This document shows, one piece after another, positions 43,416 through 54,600 of a stretch of DNA of 64,000 bases. The position numbers and the translations under genes are program-made. How positions within the stretch are numbered: position 1 is the first letter of the stretch; every line of letters starts with the position of its first letter. The notes under the pieces were generated by a model, which was not told the origin of the DNA, did no database searches, and worked only from the letters and a program-made list of their open reading frames with translations. Where the stretch lies: contig CAYQZD010000001.1 of the NCBI GenBank assembly GCA_964421875.1, positions 59,718-123,717 on the forward strand. Reading direction: 5' to 3'. The DNA is from CAYQZD01 sp964421875. GTDB lineage: Bacteria; Electryoneota; Tariuqbacteria; Tariuqbacterales; Tariuqbacteraceae.

Positions 43416-46400
43416 TTATTTCAGGAATATCATTTTGCAGGTCTTGCTGAATTTATCCGTTTTCAAGCGATAGAAGTAGATACCGCTGGCGACGGGGATT
43501 CCGGAGCGGGAGCGGCCGTCCCAGTAAACGGAGTAATATCCGGTGTTCTGGAATCCATCTTGAAGCGCCGCGACTTCCCGGCCGCTGACATCGTAGATTT
43601 TGAGGGTGGTCTGGGCGGCCTGAGGAATCTGGTAGTCGATTCTGGTAATGGGATTGAATGGATTGGGGTAATTCTGCCTCAGGGAATAAGTTTCAGGCAC
43701 CGGGAAGAAGACTTCGCCGTGAGAGCCGGATTGGATTTGCATCAATCCGGTTCTTTTTGCCCGGACCTTGATGGTTTGAGTTGCGGGATCGGGGATTCCG
43801 CCCAGGTAGACCCATTCGCCTTCATAATACAGATAGACGCCCATATCGCCGGGGCTGTGTTCGCCGCTGTATTCGGCGTAGGGCAGTGACACCCAGACCG
43901 GTTCATCGAGTTCCACCGCTGGCTGGAGATTGTAGGCGGGTCCGACGGGGATTCTATCCACCACCGGAGGCCCGCTGAAGAAGGCTCGGTCGTAGAGGAA
44001 TTCGCGGTTGTCGCCGGGCGCTGCGTTTTGGGGAACCGCGCAAAGACTCAGTTTCAAAGGCGCGGAGAAGGCGCTTTCTTCGAAGCGGAAGCTGGCTCCG
44101 GCGCAGCTCATAAACAGGGTGGAGCCGGGATGGAATTGGTCAACGGAGAAACTTTCCATTCCTCCGATAAGATATTCTCTTCCGGAAATGTCGGTGAAAT
44201 ATGCCCTGATTTCGTATTCGCCCGGGGTGTCGAAGTCGGCGTAGGCGATGAAAAAGCTCAGTCCGATGGTATCTTCAGGAGCCGCTAAATTATATACCGC
44301 CTCCATCGGCAGGGAGTTGACTAAGGAATCGCCGGCGAGGTTGAAGCGGATTTCGGGGACATCGGAACCCTGCCGCCCGGCGCCCCATATCATATCGGAG
44401 ACGATAAGGTAGATGTCGAAGCGGCTTGCCACCAACGGACTTTGCGCCACGCTTAGCATAAAGATATCCAGCGAATCTATCCCGTAGGTGATTTTTCCGG
44501 TTCCGCCGAAAGTCAAAGCCAGCACCATTGTCTTATAGTCACCTGCGACCGCCAGTGAACCACCCTGAGCTTTGTAATGCGTCATCGTCCAGGCGGTGTC
44601 AGGGCTGAGGTCGAAGGACACCATTTTCTCCACCGTATCGTAGGGGAAATACTCCCAATAGAAATGGGGATCGTTGGGAGTGCTGACTCCTTCGTTTTTC
44701 AGAAGCACCCGCGAGACATTTATTTCGCTGAAGGGGAGCAGGACATTTATACGGGTTGTGTCCACCATAGGCGAAACGCCTCCGGTATTGTCCACTGCGG
44801 CAATCAAAGGATTAGTCAGACCCGATAAAGGATTAAAGGTGCTATAGAAATATTCGAAAGACCACTCTTCCTGGTTGATGTTATAGGGCGGGGGGCCTTT
44901 GGCAAGGTCCCATTTCATCGCGGTGGCGTTCTTACTGCTGATTACACCTTGAACATTGACGTTGGCAAAGTTGAACATTGTATCATCGGGAGCGATAGTG
45001 GGATCGATTGCTGTATAGTCCATATTGGTGGTGTCCAGCAGGCAAGCCATCGCATAGTAGCTGAAGATATCCTTGGCGGTGTAATCGCTCCAGCGCTGTC
45101 TCACCACCGGAGTTCCGGCGCTGGGGTCCTGCAGCAGGCGCTGGAAGGTGATGTTAATCGAGCTCATATCCACCGAAGGCTGCACCGCCAGTTTCTCGAT
45201 GAATTCCATCCCCCCGAACTTTTCATACAAGTAAAGCACAAAGAGATAGGCATTGAAGAAGTCGATGCGGGATTTTAATCCGGTGGAGAAGTTTTTCAGA
45301 GAATTGGCGGTGGGGGTGGTGGGACTACCGGCGCCATAGAAGCTGGCTTCGCCCTCTAATAATAATTCAGCGAGAGAAGCGAAACCTTCCACCATCCATT
45401 GACTCTCCCATCTATCCACCTTGTAGCATACCAGCTTGGCGTAGGCGTTGTCGATAGCGTTATTGATGGTGATTGGTATATTGGTTACATCATAAGTCGG
45501 ATTGTCTCGGCCCGGAGGCAGGTTGAGCCTCCATTCGCGGGTGGAGCTGGTTTCGTACCAATACCAGCTCGAATCTTCGTCGGTGTAGAGCTGGGGCCAG
45601 GTGTCGATATAAATCAGGTCCATTTCATTGGTGTTAAACTCGTCCCCGGCCTGGAATTCGGTGTATTGGTCGTTGGCGTTGAAGAAGGAGCCAATCCAGT
45701 AGGTGTCTTTGGTGTCGTTGCGCCCCAGACTGTATTCGTCTCTGACATCGCAGAGGAAGATGTCTACCACCTCCGGTATATTACTTTCCATCCCGGCGGC
45801 GAAATAGCCGATAACGCTGTCGTAAATCGATTCAAAATGGTTATATACGACATCGACTTCTTCGGGGAGCAGCGGAACCGCGCCGTTGTTGGTGTAATAA
45901 ATCGAGCCGAACATATCGACCGAATCGTAGGGCGTCCATTGGTCATCCGCCACCCAGATGAGGCAGTGTTCTCCCACTTTGCGGATGGTGGCGGGAATGG
46001 TTCGGTCAAGGGTGGGGAATGCTTCCCTGCTGATGAGATAGAAGTCCCTGCCGATTCCCGCCAGCACCTTCACCGTGTCTGATTCGAGTCCGACGGCATC
46101 GAAGAGGTAATCGCCGTCCATAAAATTCATCAGGTCGGGACTTTCCAGGTCCTCTTTGTTTCTGAAGGCTCCCTCATCGAGGGATACAATCACGGCGTCA
46201 CGGACGGTGCTGGTATCTTCAATGCCTGCCACATCAGCATCGGTTAGGCCTAAGATCAGCCAGGCGGGCGCATCCATACCATATTCGGCGGTGTCTCCGT
46301 AGGAGACCCCGGCTCCGGTGATGCTAGTACTAGTATCAGCGAAGAATATTTTGGAAAAGTCCACCGAATCGCTCATAGCGTCGGTGAAATGCAGTATCAG

Positions 46401-48089
46401 CGTTTGGTCGGTGCTGTTATACTTGACGTAGTCAGGCAGGGGAGTGGTGGAGTCAGGGGTATAGCCGACGCGGACTAAACTGTCAGCGGTCAATCCCCAG
46501 TTTCCGTTCATTCGTGGCTGCTGATAAACAGAGAAGGGTTCCAGCAGCAGAAGGAAGTTATCCGTGTCCTGAACTCCTTCAACATTACACTCATCGGTGG
46601 GATTGAGTTCTATATCCAGCCGGCTGCCGAAGCCGCCGAAATCCTGGGTGGTGAAGGCGATGGTGTCTTCTCCATTAACCAGGGAGAAACCCTGGATATC
46701 CACCAATCCGGTCTGAAGCAGCAGCCTGACGTCGAATTGGACGGTGAGGATGTTGACTCCGGCGTCATAATATATCGAATCCACTACCGGGGGCCGGTGG
46801 CTGCCGGTTTCCTCCAGAACATTCACATAAGTCCAATCGTGCTCGTTGCCGTTACCGTATTCATCGAGGATAGCGTAACTCTCCACGATGACCTTGACGG
46901 TATCGGTGGAAGTGTTGTTCAGCATCGCTTCAACCGCCATCTGGTCCACCGGGATAAGCGGGATTTTGATGTTGTCGGCGGAGATGACCGGAGGCCCGGA
47001 GGAGCCCTGAAGGGGAATAGTGTCGTCCTTCACAATTTTGAACTTAGGCACCACGGAGAAAGGTCGTCCCAGGCTGCGCCCCTCGAAATAAACCCTGAGT
47101 TCGTTTCTGGACTTGTCGTAAGTGGCGCTGTCAACGACGAGGGGGATAGTGTCCGGCACAAAACCAAGATCGAATTCGGTCTGGGGCGCTACAGGATTGA
47201 AGTCAGTGTCGACGAAGGTGTAATTGGGGAACGAGAGCTTGAGCATATCGGTGGCGAGGGACTCGATGGGGCGGTAGTTGGTTCGGACCAGGGCGATTTC
47301 GATGGTGTCGCTGTCGGCGGTCTGGATAATTTCTCCGGCGGAGAGGGTGATACTGCCGAAGGTATCGCTGACGGCGATGGAGAGGTAGTCGACATTGGGT
47401 TCGAGGTCGAGGACGCCATTGTCGTTACGGTCTTCATCGGCGTCCAGGATGCCGTTGCCGGGGTCGCGGTGCTGGAATCCCAGGGAGTCCAGCCACCAGT
47501 GCATCCGGTCCTCATCGATAGCGTCCCACTGAACGGGCCGGTCAAAGACGAAGCGCAGGCGGTTCATCCCCGCGATATATTCGGCATAGGTGAGCTGGGG
47601 AGGGTCGGTGTCGGCGATGTAATCCAGATCTATGCCGGTAATATCAGTGTTGGTATCGTAATTGATCCCCATATATGTCAGCCGGCGGGCGGACATTGTG
47701 AGGTTGTCGTGGTTCAGAGATTCCAGATCCTCGAGGCGGCGGTAGTCGGTTCCCCAGGTGTAGTAATCGTAGATTTTACCTTCGATTTCGAGCTGATAGA
47801 AACCGATGTTGCCCATAAAGGTGAGCTTAATCCTGATGACTGTATCTTGAGGGGAGGCATTCAGAATCTCTCCTCCGTTGAGTTCGACTACATCGCCGGA
47901 GCCGTCGCTGAAGGAGAGTCCGCCGATGTTGAAGTTTACGGCGTCGGTGAGGACTGGCGCGTCGAAGTGGATTTCCAGGATGTTACCGGCTTCATCGAAG
48001 AGCGCCCGCTCGATTCCGGGAGCGGCGGCTAAAGCGCCGGAAGTCCAAACCAGTAATAACAAGCTTATAATAAACGGTATTTTTTTCAT
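43416..48089 (-). CDS. Giant secreted T9SS protein with SbsA-like repeats and a degenerate gluzincin-like domain
   Basis: A 1557-residue exported protein with a signal peptide. Residues about 20-690 hold five beta-sandwich repeats with the pattern 'Y/F-D/N-x-x-x-N-x-L-x-I-x-F' (ERALFDEAGNILEIHFDAP, EYIAGMNRLRFVFDRP, TYDKSRNELRVYFEG, YYDAGVNILTVQFD, KYNSTDQTLILHFTDAM), resembling SbsA-type Ig domains. Residues about 740-960 resemble a secreted gluzincin peptidase, but the expected HExxH position reads NAYAK (881-885), while the downstream WMVEGFASLAE keeps the third-ligand Glu901. A sorting domain (RQNYPNPFNPITRIDY to FSKTCKMIFLK) ends it. It starts 12 bases after the PorV-like gene. Confidence 0.88.
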   Translation of the reverse strand: MKKIPFIISLLLLVWTSGALAAAPGIERALFDEAGNILEIHFDAPVLTDAVNFNIGGLSFSDGSGDVVELNGGEILNASPQDTVIRIKLTFMGNIGFYQLEIEGKIYDYYTWGTDYRRLEDLESLNHDNLTMSARRLTYMGINYDTNTDITGIDLDYIADTDPPQLTYAEYIAGMNRLRFVFDRPVQWDAIDEDRMHWWLDSLGFQHRDPGNGILDADEDRNDNGVLDLEPNVDYLSIAVSDTFGSITLSAGEIIQTADSDTIEIALVRTNYRPIESLATDMLKLSFPNYTFVDTDFNPVAPQTEFDLGFVPDTIPLVVDSATYDKSRNELRVYFEGRSLGRPFSVVPKFKIVKDDTIPLQGSSGPPVISADNIKIPLIPVDQMAVEAMLNNTSTDTVKVIVESYAILDEYGNGNEHDWTYVNVLEETGSHRPPVVDSIYYDAGVNILTVQFDVRLLLQTGLVDIQGFSLVNGEDTIAFTTQDFGGFGSRLDIELNPTDECNVEGVQDTDNFLLLLEPFSVYQQPRMNGNWGLTADSLVRVGYTPDSTTPLPDYVKYNSTDQTLILHFTDAMSDSVDFSKIFFADTSTSITGAGVSYGDTAEYGMDAPAWLILGLTDADVAGIEDTSTVRDAVIVSLDEGAFRNKEDLESPDLMNFMDGDYLFDAVGLESDTVKVLAGIGRDFYLISREAFPTLDRTIPATIRKVGEHCLIWVADDQWTPYDSVDMFGSIYYTNNGAVPLLPEEVDVVYNHFESIYDSVIGYFAAGMESNIPEVVDIFLCDVRDEYSLGRNDTKDTYWIGSFFNANDQYTEFQAGDEFNTNEMDLIYIDTWPQLYTDEDSSWYWYETSSTREWRLNLPPGRDNPTYDVTNIPITINNAIDNAYAKLVCYKVDRWESQWMVEGFASLAELLLEGEASFYGAGSPTTPTANSLKNFSTGLKSRIDFFNAYLFVLYLYEKFGGMEFIEKLAVQPSVDMSSINITFQRLLQDPSAGTPVVRQRWSDYTAKDIFSYYAMACLLDTTNMDYTAIDPTIAPDDTMFNFANVNVQGVISSKNATAMKWDLAKGPPPYNINQEEWSFEYFYSTFNPLSGLTNPLIAAVDNTGGVSPMVDTTRINVLLPFSEINVSRVLLKNEGVSTPNDPHFYWEYFPYDTVEKMVSFDLSPDTAWTMTHYKAQGGSLAVAGDYKTMVLALTFGGTGKITYGIDSLDIFMLSVAQSPLVASRFDIYLIVSDMIWGAGRQGSDVPEIRFNLAGDSLVNSLPMEAVYNLAAPEDTIGLSFFIAYADFDTPGEYEIRAYFTDISGREYLIGGMESFSVDQFHPGSTLFMSCAGASFRFEESAFSAPLKLSLCAVPQNAAPGDNREFLYDRAFFSGPPVVDRIPVGPAYNLQPAVELDEPVWVSLPYAEYSGEHSPGDMGVYLYYEGEWVYLGGIPDPATQTIKVRAKRTGLMQIQSGSHGEVFFPVPETYSLRQNYPNPFNPITRIDYQIPQAAQTTLKIYDVSGREVAALQDGFQNTGYYSVYWDGRSRSGIPVASGIYFYRLKTDKFSKTCKMIFLK

Positions 48090-48101
48090 TCTTTAACTCC
48101 C

Positions 48102-49058
48102 CTATAGATTGAAGATGAAATCGAAGCGGTGGACCCAATCGAGGATACCGTAGTCGGTATACGCGTAGTCCAGGCTCATTTTCTGCCACATAAAGCCCGC
48201 TCCGAAGGCGGGGCCTGCGGTGTCGTGACGCAGGGTGTATCCTCCCCTGAGGGAAAAGGTTTTCCACATATAGGCTTCGGCGCCGAGGTTGAACCGTTCC
48301 AGGTTGTCGTTGGGGTGTTCGAGGTCTGCGGCTAAAGTCAGCCGGTTATCGGGAGTATCGACCAATTCCATTGCCACACCGAGCTTGAAGGTCATCGGGA
48401 AATGGTAGGGGAGGAATTCTTCCTCGTCAGGGAGCCGGACTCCGTTATCATAGTCCCGATAACTCCCGGAAAGTTGGATTTCCGGTCCGAAGTTTCTAAT
48501 CGACATCCCCAAACGCATCGATTTGAAGCCGGTATAGTAGGTAATTCCGAGGTCCGTAGCCCAGGCGGTGGAGATATCCTCATCGAGTTTTTCCCGCACC
48601 ATCTTAAGGTTCGCTCCGAAAGCGAATTTATCGGTGAGCCTGCGGGCGTAGGAAATACCCAGCATCATGTCGTCAACATAGAAGTTGTTTCCGGTGCCTT
48701 CGGGATCCGCCATCGTGGTCTCTTCAATGTCACCGGAATTGAGGTAGGTAACATAGAGTCCGAAAACTCCGACTTCGCCGAAACTTTTGGCAACCGCCAG
48801 CGCTTCATAGTTGATGTCGGCCAGCCATTCGATGTGTGAGAGGTAAACGCTGGTTCCTTCGACGTGAACCAATCCTGAGGGGTTCCAGAAGACGGCGCTG
48901 ATGTCGCTGGAGACGGCATCGAAAGCGCCTCCCATAGCCGCTCCGCGAGCGCCAACACCGATTTTAAGAAACTGGCTGCCCACTGTGCCCACCTTGGCAA
49001 TCTCACCCCCATAGACTGCGAGGGGCAGCAGCAGTAGCAGAACGCACAGTTTTCGCAT
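48102..49058 (-). CDS. PorV/PorQ-family outer-membrane beta-barrel
   Basis: A 318-residue protein with a signal peptide (LLLLLPLAVYGG). It begins with the family hallmark VGSQFLKIGVGARGAAMGGAF and FWNPSGLVHVEGTSV and continues as alternating amphipathic strands ending in an aromatic (WVHRFDFIFNL), as FadL-like barrels do. In Bacteroidetes PorV shuttles T9SS cargo from the translocon to the attachment complex. Its gene precedes the giant cargo gene by 12 bases, so a dedicated shuttle is plausible. Confidence 0.9.
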   Translation of the reverse strand: MRKLCVLLLLLPLAVYGGEIAKVGTVGSQFLKIGVGARGAAMGGAFDAVSSDISAVFWNPSGLVHVEGTSVYLSHIEWLADINYEALAVAKSFGEVGVFGLYVTYLNSGDIEETTMADPEGTGNNFYVDDMMLGISYARRLTDKFAFGANLKMVREKLDEDISTAWATDLGITYYTGFKSMRLGMSIRNFGPEIQLSGSYRDYDNGVRLPDEEEFLPYHFPMTFKLGVAMELVDTPDNRLTLAADLEHPNDNLERFNLGAEAYMWKTFSLRGGYTLRHDTAGPAFGAGFMWQKMSLDYAYTDYGILDWVHRFDFIFNL

Positions 49059-49182
49059 TGCATTCCCCTGATATTTGATATTTTCTAACTTTCACGGTTG
49101 ATTGCTCCCCCTTTTGAAAACGGGGGAAGCGGAAAAAACAGGCGATACAGGCCGTAAATCGAAACCTGCAGACTATCGCGGT

Positions 49183-51522
49183 TTATCTAATTATCAGCAT
49201 CTTGCCGATTTTCTTATCGTCATCGGTCTCCACCACATAGAGGTAAAGTCCGGAAACCACCGACTGCTCGCTGCGAGAGATAAGATTCCACTGCTCTTCG
49301 GCGCTATTGGCGTCGTTGTGGTAAATCTCCCTGACCAGGTCGCCGGTGAGGGTGAAGACGGAGATTTTGCACTGCCGGGGCAGGTGGATGAAGCGCACAA
49401 AGTCCGAATAGCGCGGTTCGCCGATGTGGGTTCCTTTATAGGGATTGGGCACTACCTTGACTTTTGAGAGGTCGTTGGCGCCGGCCGGAGGGACGCTCCG
49501 AGGATACACCGGCGAGGGCGCTCCGGCGGAGGTCTTAGCGTAGTTGCTTTTGGCGGATTCGGTGCCCTCGAAATCGTAGGCGACCACAGTGTAGTAATAG
49601 GGGAGTCCGTTTATCAATGATTCAGCGGTGCGGTTCCAGGGGGTTAATCCGCCGCGGTCGCGGAAGATATGGTTGTTATAGATCGTGTCCGCCGATACCG
49701 GGTCGACATAGAATCCGGTCACTGGCGGCAGATTGACCTTTACAATATTACCGGCGTTGTTCCTCATGGTGTCGCCGTCGGTGTTGAAAACATATACGGA
49801 ATCGTCCCGGTTATCGCAGGCGAATATCAGTTCCCAGGCGGAGGTATTGTATTTGGAGCGGTAAATCTTGTAACCTTCGAAGTCGACCAAACCGAGGAAT
49901 GGGTCGACGGTGTGTTCGGCTTTGTTATCCCACACCAGGTTAACCAACTGGTCAGCGGGGCTGTAGGAGAGGGAGGGGATTGCCGGGGGGGCGGGGAGCT
50001 GCCAGTGGGCATCTTCATCGAAGTTGGAGGGTTCGCCGGGATTGCTCCAGACCGAGCCGGAGTAATATGCGTAGATCGAATTGTCCAGGACTTCGCGCAT
50101 CCCCTGCAGACCCAAGCCCACGCCGTAGGCGTAAACCAGGCGGATAGTGTCTCCGTCAGCCCAGCCGTTGAAAGGTCCGGTGCTGGAGAGGTAACGATAG
50201 TCGAAGGTGGGGGCTCCGGCCAGGTAGTTGAAGGGATGGGGGAGGAATTTCTGTCCCAGGGAGGCGGAATGGCTCCCTTCCATATATTGGAATTTTTCTT
50301 CATCGGAGCCGGGATCGGATTCCCAGTTCCACCACTGGTGGACATAGGGCCTGATGACGGTATCTTCCGCCGTCTTTTGATAACCCTCTGGATATCCGAA
50401 TTTGTTAGTGAAGAGGTCGCTCCAGATAATGCGTCCGCCGATGAATCCGGCGCAGCCCATTCCGCCCAGCGCGCGCTCGCCCACATCATTTTCACTTGAG
50501 GCGGGGTAGTCGGAATCGTACATATACGAAGTGTTCCGGGGAATAAGCCAGCCGTAGATGGGGTCGGTTTCATTGCCCTGACCGTCCTGCCACTTCAAAG
50601 TGTCGCTGAAACCATCCAGGGAGTAATGGCGGAGGATTATGGGACCGTTGTCGTCCACATAGACCTGATATTCATCCCAAATTCCGTCGGGAACCACCAA
50701 TTCTTCGTTGTAGTTAGGATTGAGGGGCACACCCGCTCTGATGTCACCCCTGCCGTAGGGCCAGCCCCAATCATCGTAGCCTTGAGTTATTCCATCGCCG
50801 TCATAGTCCAGATTCTCCACCATATCGTATTTGAAGGGATTACTGCTTTCGGGGTAGGCGTATCCGTCGTAGTCCACCAGGTCGTCGATGTGGGGTTGGT
50901 CGGCGTCGCCGCCGTCGCCGCTGCAGACGTCGTTGTCGAAGACCCAGCAGGGAATCACGCCATTGAGGGTGCCGCCGCTGATGTTTATGATATAGTATTC
51001 ATAAGCGATGAAATCCGCATATTCCGGCATACTCCAGGTGAGTCCTCGCTGGACTATTTTCATCCCGATTGGGGTATGTCCTCCGGCTTCCTCCAGGTCG
51101 TCGTAGACGCACCAGCTATCCTGGATGGATTTGGAGCTGCTGACCGCGGGTCCGATGGAGAAAGCGGTGCCTTCGGTAGGTTCGAACTCATAGTTGCCGT
51201 AGTCGGCGTGGGAAACCAGGAGGTCTCCGCCAACGATAGCTCCCACCCAGAATCTTCCTTCCCAGATGTAATATGTCTGGGTTCCGGCGGGCCATTCAGC
51301 GGAGGGGCGTTTGGTAGTGCCGGAGTTAGGATCGCCGTAGTTGCCGAAGTTGCTGGTGGCGGACCATACATTCCCCACATCATGCACCAGATAGTCGGGC
51401 TGAGGCCGCGCGGTTATATTTCTCTCGCCTTTGGAGCCCTTGTTTTTGTCGATGACATCGGCTCCGGCCAGTGCGGTTAATATCAGGGTGAGTGATATAA
51501 TGGCGATGAATAATCGCTTCAC
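49183..51522 (-). CDS. Secreted protein with FlgD-like/T9SS-type C-terminal domain
   Basis: A 779-residue exported protein. I start it at GTG 51522 (MKRLFIAIISLTLILTALAGA), which follows AAAGGAGG by six bases; the frame extends 17 codons further without a ribosome site. A signal peptide ends near residue 22. The body is beta-rich, with many Trp/Tyr/Asp and a short EF-hand-like NLDYDGDGITQGYDDWG. The C-terminus (KVVPNPYKGTHIGEPRYSDF to KKIGKMLIIR) is a FlgD-Ig-like domain resembling T9SS tails. It lies between the TonB receptor and PorV genes, a pairing I associate with FCB lineages. Function unknown. Confidence 0.85.
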   Translation of the reverse strand: MKRLFIAIISLTLILTALAGADVIDKNKGSKGERNITARPQPDYLVHDVGNVWSATSNFGNYGDPNSGTTKRPSAEWPAGTQTYYIWEGRFWVGAIVGGDLLVSHADYGNYEFEPTEGTAFSIGPAVSSSKSIQDSWCVYDDLEEAGGHTPIGMKIVQRGLTWSMPEYADFIAYEYYIINISGGTLNGVIPCWVFDNDVCSGDGGDADQPHIDDLVDYDGYAYPESSNPFKYDMVENLDYDGDGITQGYDDWGWPYGRGDIRAGVPLNPNYNEELVVPDGIWDEYQVYVDDNGPIILRHYSLDGFSDTLKWQDGQGNETDPIYGWLIPRNTSYMYDSDYPASSENDVGERALGGMGCAGFIGGRIIWSDLFTNKFGYPEGYQKTAEDTVIRPYVHQWWNWESDPGSDEEKFQYMEGSHSASLGQKFLPHPFNYLAGAPTFDYRYLSSTGPFNGWADGDTIRLVYAYGVGLGLQGMREVLDNSIYAYYSGSVWSNPGEPSNFDEDAHWQLPAPPAIPSLSYSPADQLVNLVWDNKAEHTVDPFLGLVDFEGYKIYRSKYNTSAWELIFACDNRDDSVYVFNTDGDTMRNNAGNIVKVNLPPVTGFYVDPVSADTIYNNHIFRDRGGLTPWNRTAESLINGLPYYYTVVAYDFEGTESAKSNYAKTSAGAPSPVYPRSVPPAGANDLSKVKVVPNPYKGTHIGEPRYSDFVRFIHLPRQCKISVFTLTGDLVREIYHNDANSAEEQWNLISRSEQSVVSGLYLYVVETDDDKKIGKMLIIR

Positions 51523-51627
51523 TTTAGTCCTCCTTTTGAGGAATTTATTGCTTTTTTGTAAAGCCAATTGCATTTCGATGATGCCATTGAGCGATGGGAC
51601 TCATCATCCTCACCGCCCACTATCAAA

Positions 51628-54600
51628 TTAGAACTGGAACGCCATACCGAGGCGGATAGTCCTTTCATTTTCCCAGACCTTGGGGTCGTTGTACTGTCCG
51701 TCCATATCGTCCAGGACGGCGTACCAAGCGGGGTCGATGGAGTCGCCGGAATCGCCGCCCTGCTGGAAGTAGGCGGCGTCCACATTTTTACGGTCGAAGA
51801 TATTATCCACCTGCAAGTAAGCCAGCAGGCTGGTGCGTTCGCTCAGATTGAAGCGCTTGTCGAAGCGGAGGTCGAAGCGAATGGTCCAGGGGAGACGTTT
51901 GTTGTTTTCAACAATCTCGTTGCCGGCGCGGGGAGCGTAAGTATAGGGCCTGCCGCTGCCGTATTGGCCGATGATATTGACCCCGGAATCCTGCAGCCAG
52001 CTATATTCCTTCGCCCCGCGGGGAATGCGGAACATCACATTCCCGTTGACCATATGGCGCTGGTCCCAATCGAGGTACTGCTCCGTGGTGGGGATAATGT
52101 CTCCGGCCCAGACGGTTATGTAGTTTTGGTAAGGGGAGGAGCTTTTCCCTTTAGCCACGGAATAGGTGTAGTTGATCGAACCGGAGAGCCAGGTTCCCCG
52201 CTTATCCAGGCTTAACTCGAAACCACGGACATTACCGTAGTCTATATTATAGTAGAGGCCGTACCAATTGCGGGGGTCGTAGAATACCTGTCTGACGTCG
52301 GTGAGACCGGAAATATCTTTATAGTAACCCACCGCGCTCAACACCAGGTTATAGTAAAGCATATGTTCCCAGCCGACCTCGTACAGGGTGGTGATTTCAG
52401 GATCGAGGTTTGGGTTTCCGATGCGGGGGAAGGCGCCTGAGAAATCGTAGTTGGTGTTTTCGAAAAGCCGTTCCATCGGGGGCCATTGTATGTATTTACC
52501 GTAATTGAAACGGAGCTTATCCTTAGTAGTGAAGGGGAAGGCGACGGAGAATCGGGGCGATAGATAGGTTTTGGTCGGCACCGAGGTCGGGTCCTTTATT
52601 TCGCCGCCCAGCGAGGGATCGGTCACCGGGTCGGTGATGTCGGTGGGATGGTTTTCGAAATTGGCGGCGAGCACATCGTAGCGCAAGCCCAGCCGCAGCA
52701 CCATCCCTTTGAACTCCATCTTATCCTCAGCGAACACTCCCAGGATGTAGGGACGTTCGGTGTAGTTCTGGCCGTAAACATTGCCGCCGGATGCGTAATC
52801 GACTTCATGGTCGAAGATTTCCAGAAATTCCCCTTCAAGCCCGGTTTTAATCTGGTGGTACTGGTTTAACTGGGAGAATACTGTTCCTTTGGCGTGCCAG
52901 CGGGTGCGGTCATAGTTGTACCATCGTGCACGGTTATAAACACCACCGGCGCTGCCGTAGCGGTAGAAGCCGTCTTCGTCCTTATCGTCATTAGAGAGCT
53001 GCTTGACCACTTCTTCCCAGGTGAAGCAGTCTCGGTCGAGGCGGCCGTTTTCATTGACATCTTCCCAGGGTTGGAGGAAGCCGTCTCCGTTCAGGTCTTC
53101 GCTGGAAGCGTCCACGAATTCGTCGTCGTCATCGTCCCTGAAGAGGTCGGTGTCGCGCCCATAGGCGTTCCAATCCCAGACGCAGTTTCCGTTCAAGTCT
53201 TCGTAGTCCCGCTCGCCGTTGCCGTTGTAATCGATGAAGAAGGCGGTAGCCAGATCGGGGCGGGACCTGTTGTCATAAATAATATTGCCGGATATGGTAT
53301 CCTGAACATCGGCGAGGTAGTCTATGGGAATCCAGATTTCGAGGTCGAGGATGCCATTGCCGTTGGCGTCCTCGTTGATGCGCTCGTTGATGTTGCTGTG
53401 GAGTTTGGTGAAGAAACGGTCAACCTGAAGTTCATAGAAGGTTCTGGCGCTGAGGTTGTGGGTCCAGGTCGCCGAAAACTTGTTGGTGGTGCGCTCGTAT
53501 ATCGGAGTGTGCTCCAGCATATTATATTCCGTCAGTCGGCGGTCGTGGTTCAGGTCTTCGGTCTGGATTTCACCGTCTCCGTTGAGGTCTTCGCCGGGGT
53601 CGAGCATTCCGTTGTGGTTTAGGTCTTCGGTATCGACCTGGCCGTTGCCGACCCAGGTTTGCGGGCTGCCCAGACTGTCTGCATTGTCGAAGAAATCGTC
53701 TCCGTCAAACCAAAGGTCTTCTTTGGAGGTGCGGTTCCAAAGATGCCGGTATCTGGTATAATCCTGGTCGTTCCAGAAGCCGCTGAGCGCCAGTTTATGC
53801 TTCCCGGTAATATTGTAAGTGAGCTTACCGCTGTAGGAATACGATGTGGAATCTTCATTGGGGAAGAAATTTTTGGTATCGTAAAGTTCCACCGCTCCGA
53901 AAAACTTCATTCCATGGCCAGGGAGGCTTTTCGAGAAGGGTACAGGGCCGCCCAGAGAAGCCTGGAAATCCTTTAGCCCCTCCTTACCGGAGAAATCGTT
54001 GGAACCAAAATCGTTGGTTTTATAGCGGATGGAGCCGGATAGGCGTTCGGTTCCTTCCTTCATCACCATTTGCACAATACCGGACTGAGCGTTGGAATAT
54101 TCCGCAGAGAACCCTCCGGTCTCAGTGGAAAGCTCTTCCACAGCGTCGGAGGGCACCGACCCCCGGCGCTGGCCATAAACCGGGTCCATAATCGAAGCGC
54201 CGTCTACCAGATAGACCACTTCTGTAGCCCTGCCCCCGCGGAAGTTATTGCCCACGGTTCCGGCGGTGAGGTTGACCACTTCAAAGATATTATCCACCGG
54301 CATAGCCACCATATCTTGAGCGGTTTTTATGGTTCGGGAGGCGGTTACGTCCTTCTGAATCATCGGCCTCTCAGCGGTGATGTTGACCGTTTCCAATTCC
54401 AGAGTGGCTTGCTCCAGGGAAAAGTCGAAGGTGGTGGTAAGGTCTGAGGTTACGACAATTTTATCCACTACCACAGGATTGTAACCCACCATCGAAGCTT
54501 TAAGCTTATAGACTCCGACCGGGACGTTCAATATGAAGTAGTATCCGTCGAGGTCGGAGGTCGAGCCGAAAGTGGTGCCTTCCACCACGACATTCACTCC

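Noticed and set aside
46737..48032. 431-codon open frame on the plus strand
   Set aside because: It is antisense to the giant T9SS protein, whose signal peptide, repeats and sorting domain are clear; the antisense product is valine/glycine-rich and lacks homology. Other long plus-strand frames (for example 41238-42233 and 50626-51480) are the same kind of shadow.
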